From the NCBI RefSeq assembly GCF_000721605.1, contig NZ_JOIZ01000001.1, positions 248,001-312,000 of the forward strand: 64,000 bases of DNA. The letters run 5' to 3'. The notes under the pieces are model-generated. The model saw nothing but the letters and a program-made list of their open reading frames with translations. It was not told the DNA's origin and made no database searches. The position numbers were made by a program, and so were the translations under genes. Below are positions 7,743 through 15,930 of this stretch, in pieces (the first letter of the stretch is position 1; every line of letters begins with the position of its first letter). Origin of the DNA: Streptomyces sp. NRRL S-37 (lineage in GTDB: Bacteria; Actinomycetota; Actinomycetes; Streptomycetales; Streptomycetaceae).

Positions 7743-10700
7743 ATGACGTTCGACTCCCTGGTCAACCGCGGCGACTACTTCTCCGCGCACTACCTCGCCG
7801 AGGTCCTGCCCAAGGACCTGAAGTCCGGCCTGCTCGCCGAGTGGAAGCAGCGCGAGGAGGACGCCGCCGGCGCCGAGCGGCCCGAGGGCGCCCTGCCGGT
7901 CACCCCGCGCGCGGGCCTGCGGGCGCTGCGCCGCGCCTACTTCGGGGCCCGCTCGTACTTCACGATGGACGAGGAGCGGGCGGCGACCGGCGACGACGCC
8001 GTGACGTACGACGCCCCCGAGTGGCGCGACCGCGTGCGCGCACTGAACAGGGAGGTGCTGCGCGCCCTCGGCTTCGACGCCAAGCCGGGCACGCTCACCG
8101 TCGTCCGCGCGGACCAGTCGTACGAGGTGACGGTCGCGCACGCCGAGAAGGATCTCGTCGCGCTGGACTGTGGCTGGTCGGCGGAGCCCGATGACGCGCT
8201 GGACCCGGACGGGGCGGGGCGGCTGCTGGACGAGCTGCGGCTGGACGGCCAGCACACCGTCGTCACCGGGTCCAAGCTCGCCTCGTTCCTGTTCGCGTGC
8301 GAGGACGCGCCGCGCTATGTGCTGCTGCTGGTCGGCGGTGTCGTGGTGCTCGCGGACCGGGCGGCGTGGGGCGAGGGCCGCTACCTGGCGGTGTCGCTGG
8401 ATGCGTCCCTGGAGCGCAACGACACCAAGGCGGGCGGCGAACTCGACACGATCGCCGCACTGTTCGGCGCGGACTCGCTGCGCACGCCGGAGGAGGGCGG
8501 GGAGAACCCTCTGGCTTCCCTGGTCGACAAGTCCACGAAGCACGCGGTGGGCGTTTCGAGTGAGCTGCGGGACGGGCTGCGGCTGAGCGTCGAGCTGATC
8601 GCCAACGAGGTCCTCGACCGGATCCGGGAGGGCGGTGTCCGCCCGGAGGAGGTCAAGGAACTCCCCGAGCTGGGCCGCCAGTTGACGCGTGAGTCGCTGC
8701 GGTACCTGTACCGGATCCTGTTCCTGCTGTATGCGGAGGCCCGCCCGGAGCTGGGCATCCTGCCGTCGGACTACCCCGAGTACCAGTTGGGGTACGGGCT
8801 CGGCCGGCTGGGCGAGCTGATCGCCGAGCGGGATCTCGTCGACGAGAAGTCCCGCAAGGGGTTCTACCTGTACGAGTCGCTGGACCTGCTGTTCCGCAAG
8901 GTGCAGGAGGGCTACCGGCCGCGTCGGACGCACGGGGTGGACGCGGAGACGGCATCGGAGGCCGTGACGGCGAAGACGTCGGAGGACATGGGGCTGCGGT
9001 TCGAGCCGCTGCACTCCAAGCTGTTCGAGCCGGAGGCGATCCGGCTGATCGGCGCGCGTGCGGTGCCCGACCCGCGGGTCGAGGGCGAGGCCGGTCCTGA
9101 GGGCGGGGAGCGGTTCCTCGACACCCGGCTGCGCAACGAGACGCTGTACCGGGTGCTGCGGCTGCTGATGCTCACGCGCGGCAAGAAGCGGGAGCGCGGC
9201 GGCTTCATCTCCTACGCCCAGCTCGGCATCAACCAGCTCGGGGCCGTGTACGAGGGGCTGATGTCGTACTCGGGCTTCGTCGCGGGCGAGGAGCTGTACG
9301 AGGTCGCGAAGAACGGTGACCCGAAGGACGGTTCGTGGCTGGTTCCGGCGACGAAGGCCGACGAGTACCCGGATGCGGTGTTCGTCCGGCAGAAGGACGA
9401 GGGCACGGGCGAGGAGCGGCGGGTCCGGTATGCGCCGGGCGCGTTCGTGTACCGGCTGTCGGGGCGCGACCGGCAGACGTCGGCCTCGTACTACACGCCG
9501 GAGTCGCTGACCCGGGTGACGGTGCAGTTGGCGTTGCAGCACCGGTTGGACCAGGACGACACGGTGACGGAAGCGCGCGAACTCCTTGAGTGGAAGATCT
9601 GCGAGCCGGCGCTCGGCTCGGGCGCGTTCCTCAACGAGGCGATCAACCAGGTCGCGGCGGAGTACCTGCGGCGGCGGCAGGACGAGTTGGGCGTCGCGAT
9701 CGACACGGAGAAGTACGCGGTCGAGTTGCAGAAGGCCAAGGCGTACATCGCGCTGCACAACTCCTACGGTGTGGACCTCAACAACACGGCGGTGGAGCTG
9801 GCGGAGGTGTCGCTGTGGCTCAACACGATGCATCCGGGGATGGAGGCACCGTGGTTCGGGCTGCACCTGCGGCGGGGCAACTCGCTGATCGGCGGGCGGC
9901 GGGAGATCTACTCGGCCGAGCGTCTGAAGAAGGGTGGTTGGCTGGGGACGACGCCGGAGCGCTTCCCGTTGTCGGAGGCGGTGGCGGGGGCGGCGCTGCC
10001 TGAGGGAGCGGTGCACCACTTCCTGCTTCCGGCGAAGGAGTGGGGCGCGGTCGCGGCCGAGAAGGAGGCCAAGGCACTGGCTCCGGCGGAGGCGAAGGCG
10101 CTGGGTGCTTGGCGGAAGGCGATCACCAAGTCGCCGAGTGCCGCGCAGACGAAGCGGCTTCAAGGGCTGGCCCGGCGGGCCGAGTACCTGTGGGGACTGG
10201 TCGTGCGCCGGCTGGAGATCTCCGAGCGGGAGATCTCGCGGCGGGTGGACGTGTGGGGCGCGGAGGAGGGGTGGCTGCGGTCGCCCGAGGTGGCGGTGCC
10301 GAGGGAGAAGGTCAAGGCGGACCTGGAGGCCGTTGACACGCCGTACTGGCGGCTGAAGACGCTAATGGATGCGTGGTGCGCGCTGTGGTTCTGGCCGGTG
10401 CAGAAGGCTGCGCTGCTGGACGGGTCGGCTGAGGTGTACGCGCGGGCGGCGGAGGTCGCTTCGCAGTCGGCAGGGTGGACGGTGTCGGCGGCGCCGGCTT
10501 CGGTTCCGGGTCAGTCAGGTGCGCCCGCGCGGGAGACGTACGAGTCGGAGGACCTGTTCGGTGACGTTCAGGTAGTCGAGGTCAAGTCGAAGGCCGCGCG
10601 GGGCGGTAGCCGCAAGGAGCAGATTCGGGGCGAGCGGCGGGCTGTGATCCCGCTGGCCTCGCTGGACGACTGGCTGGACTTCGCCGAGTCGCTGTTGGGG

Positions 10701-12827
10701 ACGCAGGATGTGGCTGCGGACTCGTTGGTGGCGCATTTCGACACGCTGGATGCACTGGAGCGGTACGAGGACGAGTTGCCCGAGTGGATGGGCATGGAGC
10801 GGTTCACCTCGCTGGAGTCGCGGTATCCGTGGGCGGGGGTCGCTCGGGATGTGGCTGAGCGGCAGGGGTTCTTTCATTGGGAATTGGAGTTCGGGCAGGT
10901 ATTTACGCGGGGTGGCTATGACTTGCAGGTAGGGAATCCGCCTTGGGTTCGACCTCGGTGGCAGGAGGACGTGATCCTGGCAGAGTTGGAACCTTGGTTC
11001 ATGCTGGCAAACAAGCCGAGCGTTGAGGAATGGCGCCTTCGCAAGGAAGGCATACTGGACGCGTTTGCATATGCAAAGAGTTTCCTTCTCGACGAGGTGG
11101 CTGCACATGCAGGGGTCGCCGCTACGCTAGGAAGCCCAGCCACGTATCCCGTCCTTGCAGGAACTCAAGGAGACCTCTATCGGGCCTTCATGGCTCGGGT
11201 ATGGCAACACATCGCACCGCACGGCAGCGCGGGCCTAATCCACCCCGACACCCATTTTGGGGGCGTACGCGAGGGCGCCATCCGGGCCGCCGCATACAGG
11301 CATCTCCGCGTCCATGCACAGTTTGTGAATTCGGCGAACTGGGCATTCGAAGATCTTCACCGTGCTATGGAATTCGGGATGCATATCTACGGCAATCCCA
11401 CAGATCCCGACTTTTTGCATCTTAGCGAGCTGCGCGATGCCGATCTTCTACCCAACTCGCTAGATCATGACGGACACGGTGCGGCACCTGGCGTCAGGCA
11501 CAATAGCTCTTGGGACATCCGACCACACCGCGAGCGCGTGGTGCATGTGAACTTGCCCCTGCTTGCCAGTTGGGAGGCTTTGGCCGGCTCAACAGGTGGA
11601 GCAGCACAGGCCCCGCTGCTCTATCCGCTCCTCGTCGGCGAACAAGGAGCGATCGAGGCCCTGGCCGTCCACCCCCGCAGCCTGAACGACTACCACCCGA
11701 TGATCTCAAGCGGGTATCACGAAACCGGCGCCAAGAAGGACGGCCTAATCCGCTGGGCAAACCAGGACGTTTCCCAACTTTCGGATGTCATCCTACAAGG
11801 ACCGCACATCGGGGTCAGCACGCCATTCAATAAGCAACCTAAAATCCCCTGCCGACACAATCAAGATTACTCCGCATGGGATTTGACCAGCCTACCGGCC
11901 GACACTATTCCCCGAACAAACTACATCCGCGCGTGCACACAGGATCGATACACAGATAGCCAGGATTTCTGGGGTGATCGCCCATACACCTCCCATTACC
12001 GGATGGCTTGGCGAATCATGATTCCCCTCTCCAATGAGCGCAGCTTGTTTGCCGCCCTCATCCCCCCAGGACCCGCCCACATCCATGGCGTACATTCTCT
12101 GAAGCTGCCAGACGACACCCTCACCGTCCTAAATGCCGGATTCTGGGCTTCCTTGCCGCTGGACTATCTGCTTCGCATCACCGGTCGAGGAAATCTCATG
12201 GCGGGCGAGGCCACAAAGATGCCCGCTCCGGACGCAAACCATCCATTGGCACCTCCCCTCCTTGTCCGCACCCTGCGCCTTAATTGCCTAACTAACGCTT
12301 ACGCCCCCCTCTGGGAGAGTTTGTTTCATCCGACCTGGCCAGGCTACGAGGAATGGGCAAACCCGGATTGGCCCAATCTCAACCCACTTGCTACCCATCT
12401 CACGCCAGAGTGGAAGTACGACACTCCACTCCGCACAGAATACGAGCGTCGCGCTGCCCTCATCGAAATCGACGCACTTGTCTCCGTCTGGCTCGGCATT
12501 ACCGCTGACCAGTTGGCGGCAATCTACAAATCACGCTTTCCGGTTCTCTCCGAGTATGAGTCAGGAACCTACTTTGACACCAAGGGGAGAAAGATCGCCG
12601 CCAATCACAATACTTACGGCTACAATCAGACAAAACAAGATTATGTCGACCTGTTGGCCCATCTGGAAAATCCGGAAACTGTCCCACCCCCAGCCGGCTA
12701 CAGTGCGCCCTTCTATAAGGTAGATCGTGAGGCCGAGATGCGCGCCGCACACGCGCACTTCCAAGCTCGCTTGGACAAGGAGATCGCCGCTGGCCGCTGG
12801 ACTCCTCCCGCCAAGCAAGAGGCCTGA
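7743..12827 (+). CDS. Giant Eco57I/PglX-like N6-adenine DNA methylase
   Basis: A 1694-residue SAM-dependent methylase, 25 bases after the helicase gene. The SAM motif EPALGSGAF is at about 621-629 and the catalytic NPPW is at 1065-1068. A wide insertion separates the two motifs, as in PglX/BrxX and DrmMI proteins. It is longer than most PglX (about 1200 residues). The N-terminal ~600 residues have no catalytic motif and may act as a partner or restriction-control region. Base use changes within the gene: up to about 10860 it is near 70 percent GC, while the last 2 kb (NPPW onward, the predicted target recognition region) is near 55 percent with codons rare in the neighbours. This suggests that the specificity part was replaced from a foreign source. 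Function as the modification enzyme of a DISARM/BREX-like set is likely but not proven. Confidence 0.88.
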   Translation: MTFDSLVNRGDYFSAHYLAEVLPKDLKSGLLAEWKQREEDAAGAERPEGALPVTPRAGLRALRRAYFGARSYFTMDEERAATGDDAVTYDAPEWRDRVRALNREVLRALGFDAKPGTLTVVRADQSYEVTVAHAEKDLVALDCGWSAEPDDALDPDGAGRLLDELRLDGQHTVVTGSKLASFLFACEDAPRYVLLLVGGVVVLADRAAWGEGRYLAVSLDASLERNDTKAGGELDTIAALFGADSLRTPEEGGENPLASLVDKSTKHAVGVSSELRDGLRLSVELIANEVLDRIREGGVRPEEVKELPELGRQLTRESLRYLYRILFLLYAEARPELGILPSDYPEYQLGYGLGRLGELIAERDLVDEKSRKGFYLYESLDLLFRKVQEGYRPRRTHGVDAETASEAVTAKTSEDMGLRFEPLHSKLFEPEAIRLIGARAVPDPRVEGEAGPEGGERFLDTRLRNETLYRVLRLLMLTRGKKRERGGFISYAQLGINQLGAVYEGLMSYSGFVAGEELYEVAKNGDPKDGSWLVPATKADEYPDAVFVRQKDEGTGEERRVRYAPGAFVYRLSGRDRQTSASYYTPESLTRVTVQLALQHRLDQDDTVTEARELLEWKICEPALGSGAFLNEAINQVAAEYLRRRQDELGVAIDTEKYAVELQKAKAYIALHNSYGVDLNNTAVELAEVSLWLNTMHPGMEAPWFGLHLRRGNSLIGGRREIYSAERLKKGGWLGTTPERFPLSEAVAGAALPEGAVHHFLLPAKEWGAVAAEKEAKALAPAEAKALGAWRKAITKSPSAAQTKRLQGLARRAEYLWGLVVRRLEISEREISRRVDVWGAEEGWLRSPEVAVPREKVKADLEAVDTPYWRLKTLMDAWCALWFWPVQKAALLDGSAEVYARAAEVASQSAGWTVSAAPASVPGQSGAPARETYESEDLFGDVQVVEVKSKAARGGSRKEQIRGERRAVIPLASLDDWLDFAESLLGTQDVAADSLVAHFDTLDALERYEDELPEWMGMERFTSLESRYPWAGVARDVAERQGFFHWELEFGQVFTRGGYDLQVGNPPWVRPRWQEDVILAELEPWFMLANKPSVEEWRLRKEGILDAFAYAKSFLLDEVAAHAGVAATLGSPATYPVLAGTQGDLYRAFMARVWQHIAPHGSAGLIHPDTHFGGVREGAIRAAAYRHLRVHAQFVNSANWAFEDLHRAMEFGMHIYGNPTDPDFLHLSELRDADLLPNSLDHDGHGAAPGVRHNSSWDIRPHRERVVHVNLPLLASWEALAGSTGGAAQAPLLYPLLVGEQGAIEALAVHPRSLNDYHPMISSGYHETGAKKDGLIRWANQDVSQLSDVILQGPHIGVSTPFNKQPKIPCRHNQDYSAWDLTSLPADTIPRTNYIRACTQDRYTDSQDFWGDRPYTSHYRMAWRIMIPLSNERSLFAALIPPGPAHIHGVHSLKLPDDTLTVLNAGFWASLPLDYLLRITGRGNLMAGEATKMPAPDANHPLAPPLLVRTLRLNCLTNAYAPLWESLFHPTWPGYEEWANPDWPNLNPLATHLTPEWKYDTPLRTEYERRAALIEIDALVSVWLGITADQLAAIYKSRFPVLSEYESGTYFDTKGRKIAANHNTYGYNQTKQDYVDLLAHLENPETVPPPAGYSAPFYKVDREAEMRAAHAHFQARLDKEIAAGRWTPPAKQEA

Positions 12828-12845
12828 ACGCCGTTCCTCATGACA

Positions 12846-12878
12846 ACGGTCGGCGCTTCTTAGAGAAGCGCCGACCGT
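12846..12878 (+). terminator. Perfect 15-bp hairpin ending the methylase run
   Basis: Bases 12846-12860 and 12864-12878 are exact reverse complements with a 3-base TAG loop, starting 18 bases after the methylase stop. It also lies just beyond the end of the convergent DUF397 gene, so it can act on both strands. Confidence 0.85.
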
Positions 12879-12896
12879 CGAGGGAACCATGCAGGC

Positions 12897-13103
12897 TCAC
12901 ATCATCTTGAGCAGGGCCGTCCAAGTCGCCGAGCCGACCTTCAATACAGGTCCGCCCTGTGCCACGTACTTCGAGTCGCGCACGTGGACAGCGGCCGCGT
13001 CCAGTGCAACCTCAACGCACTCACCGCCCGCGCCACTGCTGTAGCTACTCGTGAACCAGCACAGGTCCGAGCGGGGCTGACGGCTCGCGTCTTCCGTGTT
13101 CAT
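12897..13103 (-). CDS. DUF397 small protein (partner of upstream XRE regulator)
   Basis: A 68-residue DUF397 protein. The core WFTSSYSSGAGGECVEVA followed by VHVRDSK matches the family. Its ATG overlaps the stop of the XRE gene by four bases (ATGA), so the two are co-translated. In Streptomyces, XRE/DUF5753 and DUF397 pairs (WhiJ-like and others) occur in many copies, and the small protein is thought to modulate or antagonise the DNA-binding partner. It resembles the second DUF397 gene at 19954-20157 but is clearly diverged from it. Confidence 0.9.
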   Translation of the reverse strand: MNTEDASRQPRSDLCWFTSSYSSGAGGECVEVALDAAAVHVRDSKYVAQGGPVLKVGSATWTALLKMM

Positions 13104-13918
13104 AGGTCTCCCAACAGCTTCTGAACGAAGGCCAGTGACTCCGAGGGCGTGAGGCCCTGCGCTCGCAGGATGCCGTACCGCTCCTCGTACCCCCGGACCA
13201 CCGGCCGCTCACTGTAGAGGTGGCTGTGCTCGTTCACCTCCACATAAGCGATCCTCTGCGCCTTGCCCGTCTCCATCAAGGTGAACGGGCCACCCATTCC
13301 AGCGTGTTGGCGCCGGTCCGTTGGCATGACCTGGATCTCGACGTTGCGCTGCTGGCCGTAGAGGAGGATCTGCTCCAACTGCGCCCGCATCACCGCGCTC
13401 CCTCCCAGCGGCCGTCGCAGAGTGCTCTCCTCGATGACGAAGCTGATCGTCGGCATGCTCCTGCGCGAGAACAACTCCTGGCGAGCCAACCGGGCGGCTA
13501 CTCGCTGGTTGACGGTCTCCTCGTCCAGGAGGGGGCGCCACATCTCGAACACCACCCGCGCGTACTCCTCGACCTGCAACAGGCCCGGGACGGCCTGGTT
13601 GGCGTACACGTGCAGCTCAACGGCCTCCGCCTCCAACTTCGCCGCATCCCGGAAGAAGGCGGGATACCGCGCCCGGGCCACCTCCTCCTTCATCACCGTA
13701 AGCAGCCCGCCGGCCTCCAGCACCGCGTCCGCCCGCTCGATGAACTCCGGCTTCGGAATGCGCCGCCCCAACTCCACCGAGGCCACCATGTCCTCGCCGT
13801 AACTGAGCTTCGCACCCAACTCCGCCCGCGTCAGCCCCCTGCTCGTCCGCAGCAACCGCAACTGCTGCCCGAAGCACCGCAGGATGCCCGTCTCGCTCTC
13901 ACCGTGAGTCGTAGTCAC
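13100..13918 (-). CDS. XRE-family regulator with DUF5753
   Basis: Helix-turn-helix regulator of 272 residues. The XRE domain (about residues 14-70, with RLLRTSRGLTRAELG) is followed by a DUF5753 domain, as in the actinobacterial WhiJ/Scr1 type. The GTG at 13918 is chosen because GAGGT lies 6 bases before it; the frame is open 17 codons further up but without an RBS. The first ~90 codons and the upstream region are almost identical to those of the regulator at 20154-20972, whereas the DUF5753 halves differ. This indicates a recent duplication or gene conversion limited to the DNA-binding part, so the two proteins probably bind the same operators. Confidence 0.9.
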   Translation of the reverse strand: MTTTHGESETGILRCFGQQLRLLRTSRGLTRAELGAKLSYGEDMVASVELGRRIPKPEFIERADAVLEAGGLLTVMKEEVARARYPAFFRDAAKLEAEAVELHVYANQAVPGLLQVEEYARVVFEMWRPLLDEETVNQRVAARLARQELFSRRSMPTISFVIEESTLRRPLGGSAVMRAQLEQILLYGQQRNVEIQVMPTDRRQHAGMGGPFTLMETGKAQRIAYVEVNEHSHLYSERPVVRGYEERYGILRAQGLTPSESLAFVQKLLGDL

Positions 13919-14095
13919 CGTCGACCTCACCTCACCCGCCCACACAATGGCGCCCTCCGCAGATACCACACCCGAACGTCACTCACAGCTCACCCTAGAG
14001 ACACACACCGTAGCTTTCGCGCCACTTCGGCCCGCTTCCCCCGTACCGGGGACAAGCGCCCGCGACTCCCCCGTACAGCACCCCCATATACACGC
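13740..14095. repeat. Long direct repeat, copy 1 (XRE 5' end and promoter)
   Basis: This segment matches 20800-21125 in the same orientation. It covers the HTH-coding part of the XRE gene (only a few mismatches in some 180 bases) and the upstream region, where a block with GTAGCTTTCGCGCCACTT is kept. The kept upstream block probably holds the promoter and operator: on the minus strand it contains CTAGGGT, a plausible -10 box. Homologous recombination between the two copies would delete the 7 kb between them. Confidence 0.75.
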
Positions 14096-14149
14096 CCTCA
14101 CGCCAGGACCCCGCCCCCACCCAGCTGCTCACGAGAACGTCGCACCGGT

Positions 14150-14590
14150 TCCAACAAGGCGGACGCATCGACAATGCCGTGTTGTTCGCGAACAGGAGGA
14201 CATCGTGGACGGCGCCGGGCAGAGTCGGTGAGGCCCGCAGCAGCCGGCCGAAGGGATCGCGAGGACCTGCACGTTCATCCCGTGCTTCTCGCGCTTGCCG
14301 GAGTAGAGGGGTCGGTCCACGGCCATGCGGTCGATCGGCAGAGTGTGCCATCCAGGAGCGGTACACCTCGTCGTCGCGGTGCGGGCGGCGCCGGCCAGGG
14401 GCCGGGTATCAGGGCGACCAGGAGGTCGACGGCCCCGGTGGCATAGCGGAGGCGGTCATGCTTCCGACGCCGAATCCGGCAGCGAGCCGAGCATGGGGGA
14501 GGCGCCTTGGCCGGAGGCTGGGAAAGTGTGTCCTGCTCGCGGGAAGAGGGATGGACCACCAGTGCCGGGCACGGATCGCATCCGGTGGGG
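14150..14590 (-). pseudogene. Decayed IS5-family transposase
   Basis: Read on the minus strand across several frames, this stretch gives recognisable IS5-family transposase pieces in the right order: LVVHPSS, ARLAAGFGVGS, AVDLLVAL, LLDGTL, YSGKREKHGMNVQVLA, DPFGRLLRASPTLPGAVHDV. Frame changes occur after ASGFGV-, DGT- and QVLA-type segments, and part of the N-terminal half is missing. No single frame is open through it. No flanking inverted repeats were found. The rest of 13919-14755 holds the XRE promoter and no other gene. Confidence 0.75.
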
Positions 14591-14755
14591 TGCCAAGTGC
14601 GGAATCGACGGTGTCCGGCGCCACAGCCGTCACGAAGCAGCGTTCGACCTGACAGGCAGGCTTGCCTCCGGTTGAGGATACCGAGTTCCTCCCGGAGTCC
14701 CTTATGCTCACGAGGCAATTGGTATGAGCAGTTCATTCAGGGGGAACGGAACCGC

Positions 14756-15472
14756 ATGACCGACGAGATCAAGTACGAGTACAAGACCGTGCGGACAGTT
14801 CGCGGCACCGACGGCTTGGTGATCTCGAAGATGCAGAAGGACGGCTGGGAGCTCGTGGAACAGGTCCCGGGCACACTTCGCTCCACCCTCAACTTCCGTC
14901 GGCCGAAGAAGCCGCTGCCGTGGCTCCTGATCGGTGCGGGGGCCGCCGTCCTCGTGGTCCTGACCACCATCATCGGCGTTGCATCCGCGCTCAGCGACGG
15001 AGACGAGAAGAAGGCCGATTCAGGTAAGCCCACGGCCACCGCAAACAAGAAACCTTCCGCTGCACCTACTCCGGCTGCGGCCGAGCCGGCTGCCACTGAG
15101 GTGATCACTCCTGACAACAACCCGGAGTTCGCGGCGCTGCTGACGGCGGACCCATGCGACGACACGAACCTGGACTTCGCGACCAGGTATGAGGGCCGGA
15201 CGGTCGCGTTCAACGGCTCGATCCGGCACACGGAGCGCTACTCCACTGGCTACCACTTCCTCCTCGGCCCAGGCGACGAGGGACCTCAGACGACAGTCGG
15301 CCCGTCCTTCAAGTACGCGGACGTCACCATCTCCGACCTCAAGCTGACCGGCGAGGAAACCCCCGCCACCGTCGTCACAGGTGACAAGTTCCGTTTCGTC
15401 GCCGAAGTGGGCGAATTCAACCCGGCCCAGTGCCTCTTCTACCTCGACCCGGTCTCGACAGAAACCCGGTAG
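14756..15472 (+). CDS. Membrane-anchored DUF4839 protein
   Basis: A 238-residue protein starting at an ATG preceded by a GGGGGAACGG ribosome site. Residues 5-50 (YKTVRTVRGTDG, WELVEQVPG, FRRPK) match the short N-terminal module seen in DUF4839 proteins. A single transmembrane helix spans about 55-79, followed by a Lys/Pro/Ala linker. The C-terminal part (NPEFAALLT, then an OB-like beta-rich stretch with GDKFRFVAEVGEFN) is the DUF4839 core. The predicted topology is N-terminus inside with the beta-rich domain outside. The function is unknown. The gene stands alone between an IS remnant and a NIPSNAP-like gene. Confidence 0.75.
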   Translation: MTDEIKYEYKTVRTVRGTDGLVISKMQKDGWELVEQVPGTLRSTLNFRRPKKPLPWLLIGAGAAVLVVLTTIIGVASALSDGDEKKADSGKPTATANKKPSAAPTPAAAEPAATEVITPDNNPEFAALLTADPCDDTNLDFATRYEGRTVAFNGSIRHTERYSTGYHFLLGPGDEGPQTTVGPSFKYADVTISDLKLTGEETPATVVTGDKFRFVAEVGEFNPAQCLFYLDPVSTETR

Positions 15473-15630
15473 TCACGATGGGCAGCCGCCGCCCGGTCGG
15501 AGGCGCTGGTTGGGTGCACGCCTCATGGCATACCGTTGGACCGGCCGTTCGAAGCGGTCGTCTGGCAAAGCCCGAGCAGTCCAGCGGTCGGCCTGCCGGT
15601 TGTCTCGACCCGACAGGGGGAGCGCGCTCG

Positions 15631-15930
15631 ATGCCCAGGACCACGCAGTTGCGTACCTACACCGTCCGGGACGGTCTGCTCGACGAGTGGGTGGAGCGGT
15701 GGCGCACTGACATCGTGCCGTTGCGCCTGGATCTGGGCTTCGAGATCGGCGGGGCCTGGGTGGACCGGGAGCGCAACCAGTTCGTCTGGCTGATCTCCTA
15801 CGAGGGCCCGGAGACCTTCGCGGAGCGCAACGCGCTGTACTGGGCGTCGCCCGAGCGCAAGGCGATGGGCCTCGACCCGGACGACTACCTCCTGCACACC
15901 GACGACCGTACGGTCGAGCAGCGCTACTGA
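15631..15930 (+). CDS. NIPSNAP-like small protein
   Basis: A 99-residue protein with the ATG at 15631 after an AGGGGGAG ribosome site. The pattern YTVRDGLLDEWVERW, ending in RTVEQRY, fits the NIPSNAP / dimeric alpha-beta barrel superfamily, whose bacterial members are mostly uncharacterised. Its last 7 bases overlap the end of the convergent STAND-WD40 gene. A separate promoter in the 158 bases upstream is likely. Confidence 0.75.
   Translation: MPRTTQLRTYTVRDGLLDEWVERWRTDIVPLRLDLGFEIGGAWVDRERNQFVWLISYEGPETFAERNALYWASPERKAMGLDPDDYLLHTDDRTVEQRY

Noticed and set aside
4412..7765. Minus-strand open frame of 1117 codons opposite the SNF2 helicase
   Set aside because: Antisense to clear helicase motifs, and low-complexity composition.
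1081..12827. Calling the first module a complete class 1 DISARM or BREX system
   Set aside because: drmB, drmC, pglZ and brxC/pglY are not present in the window, so only similarity is claimed.
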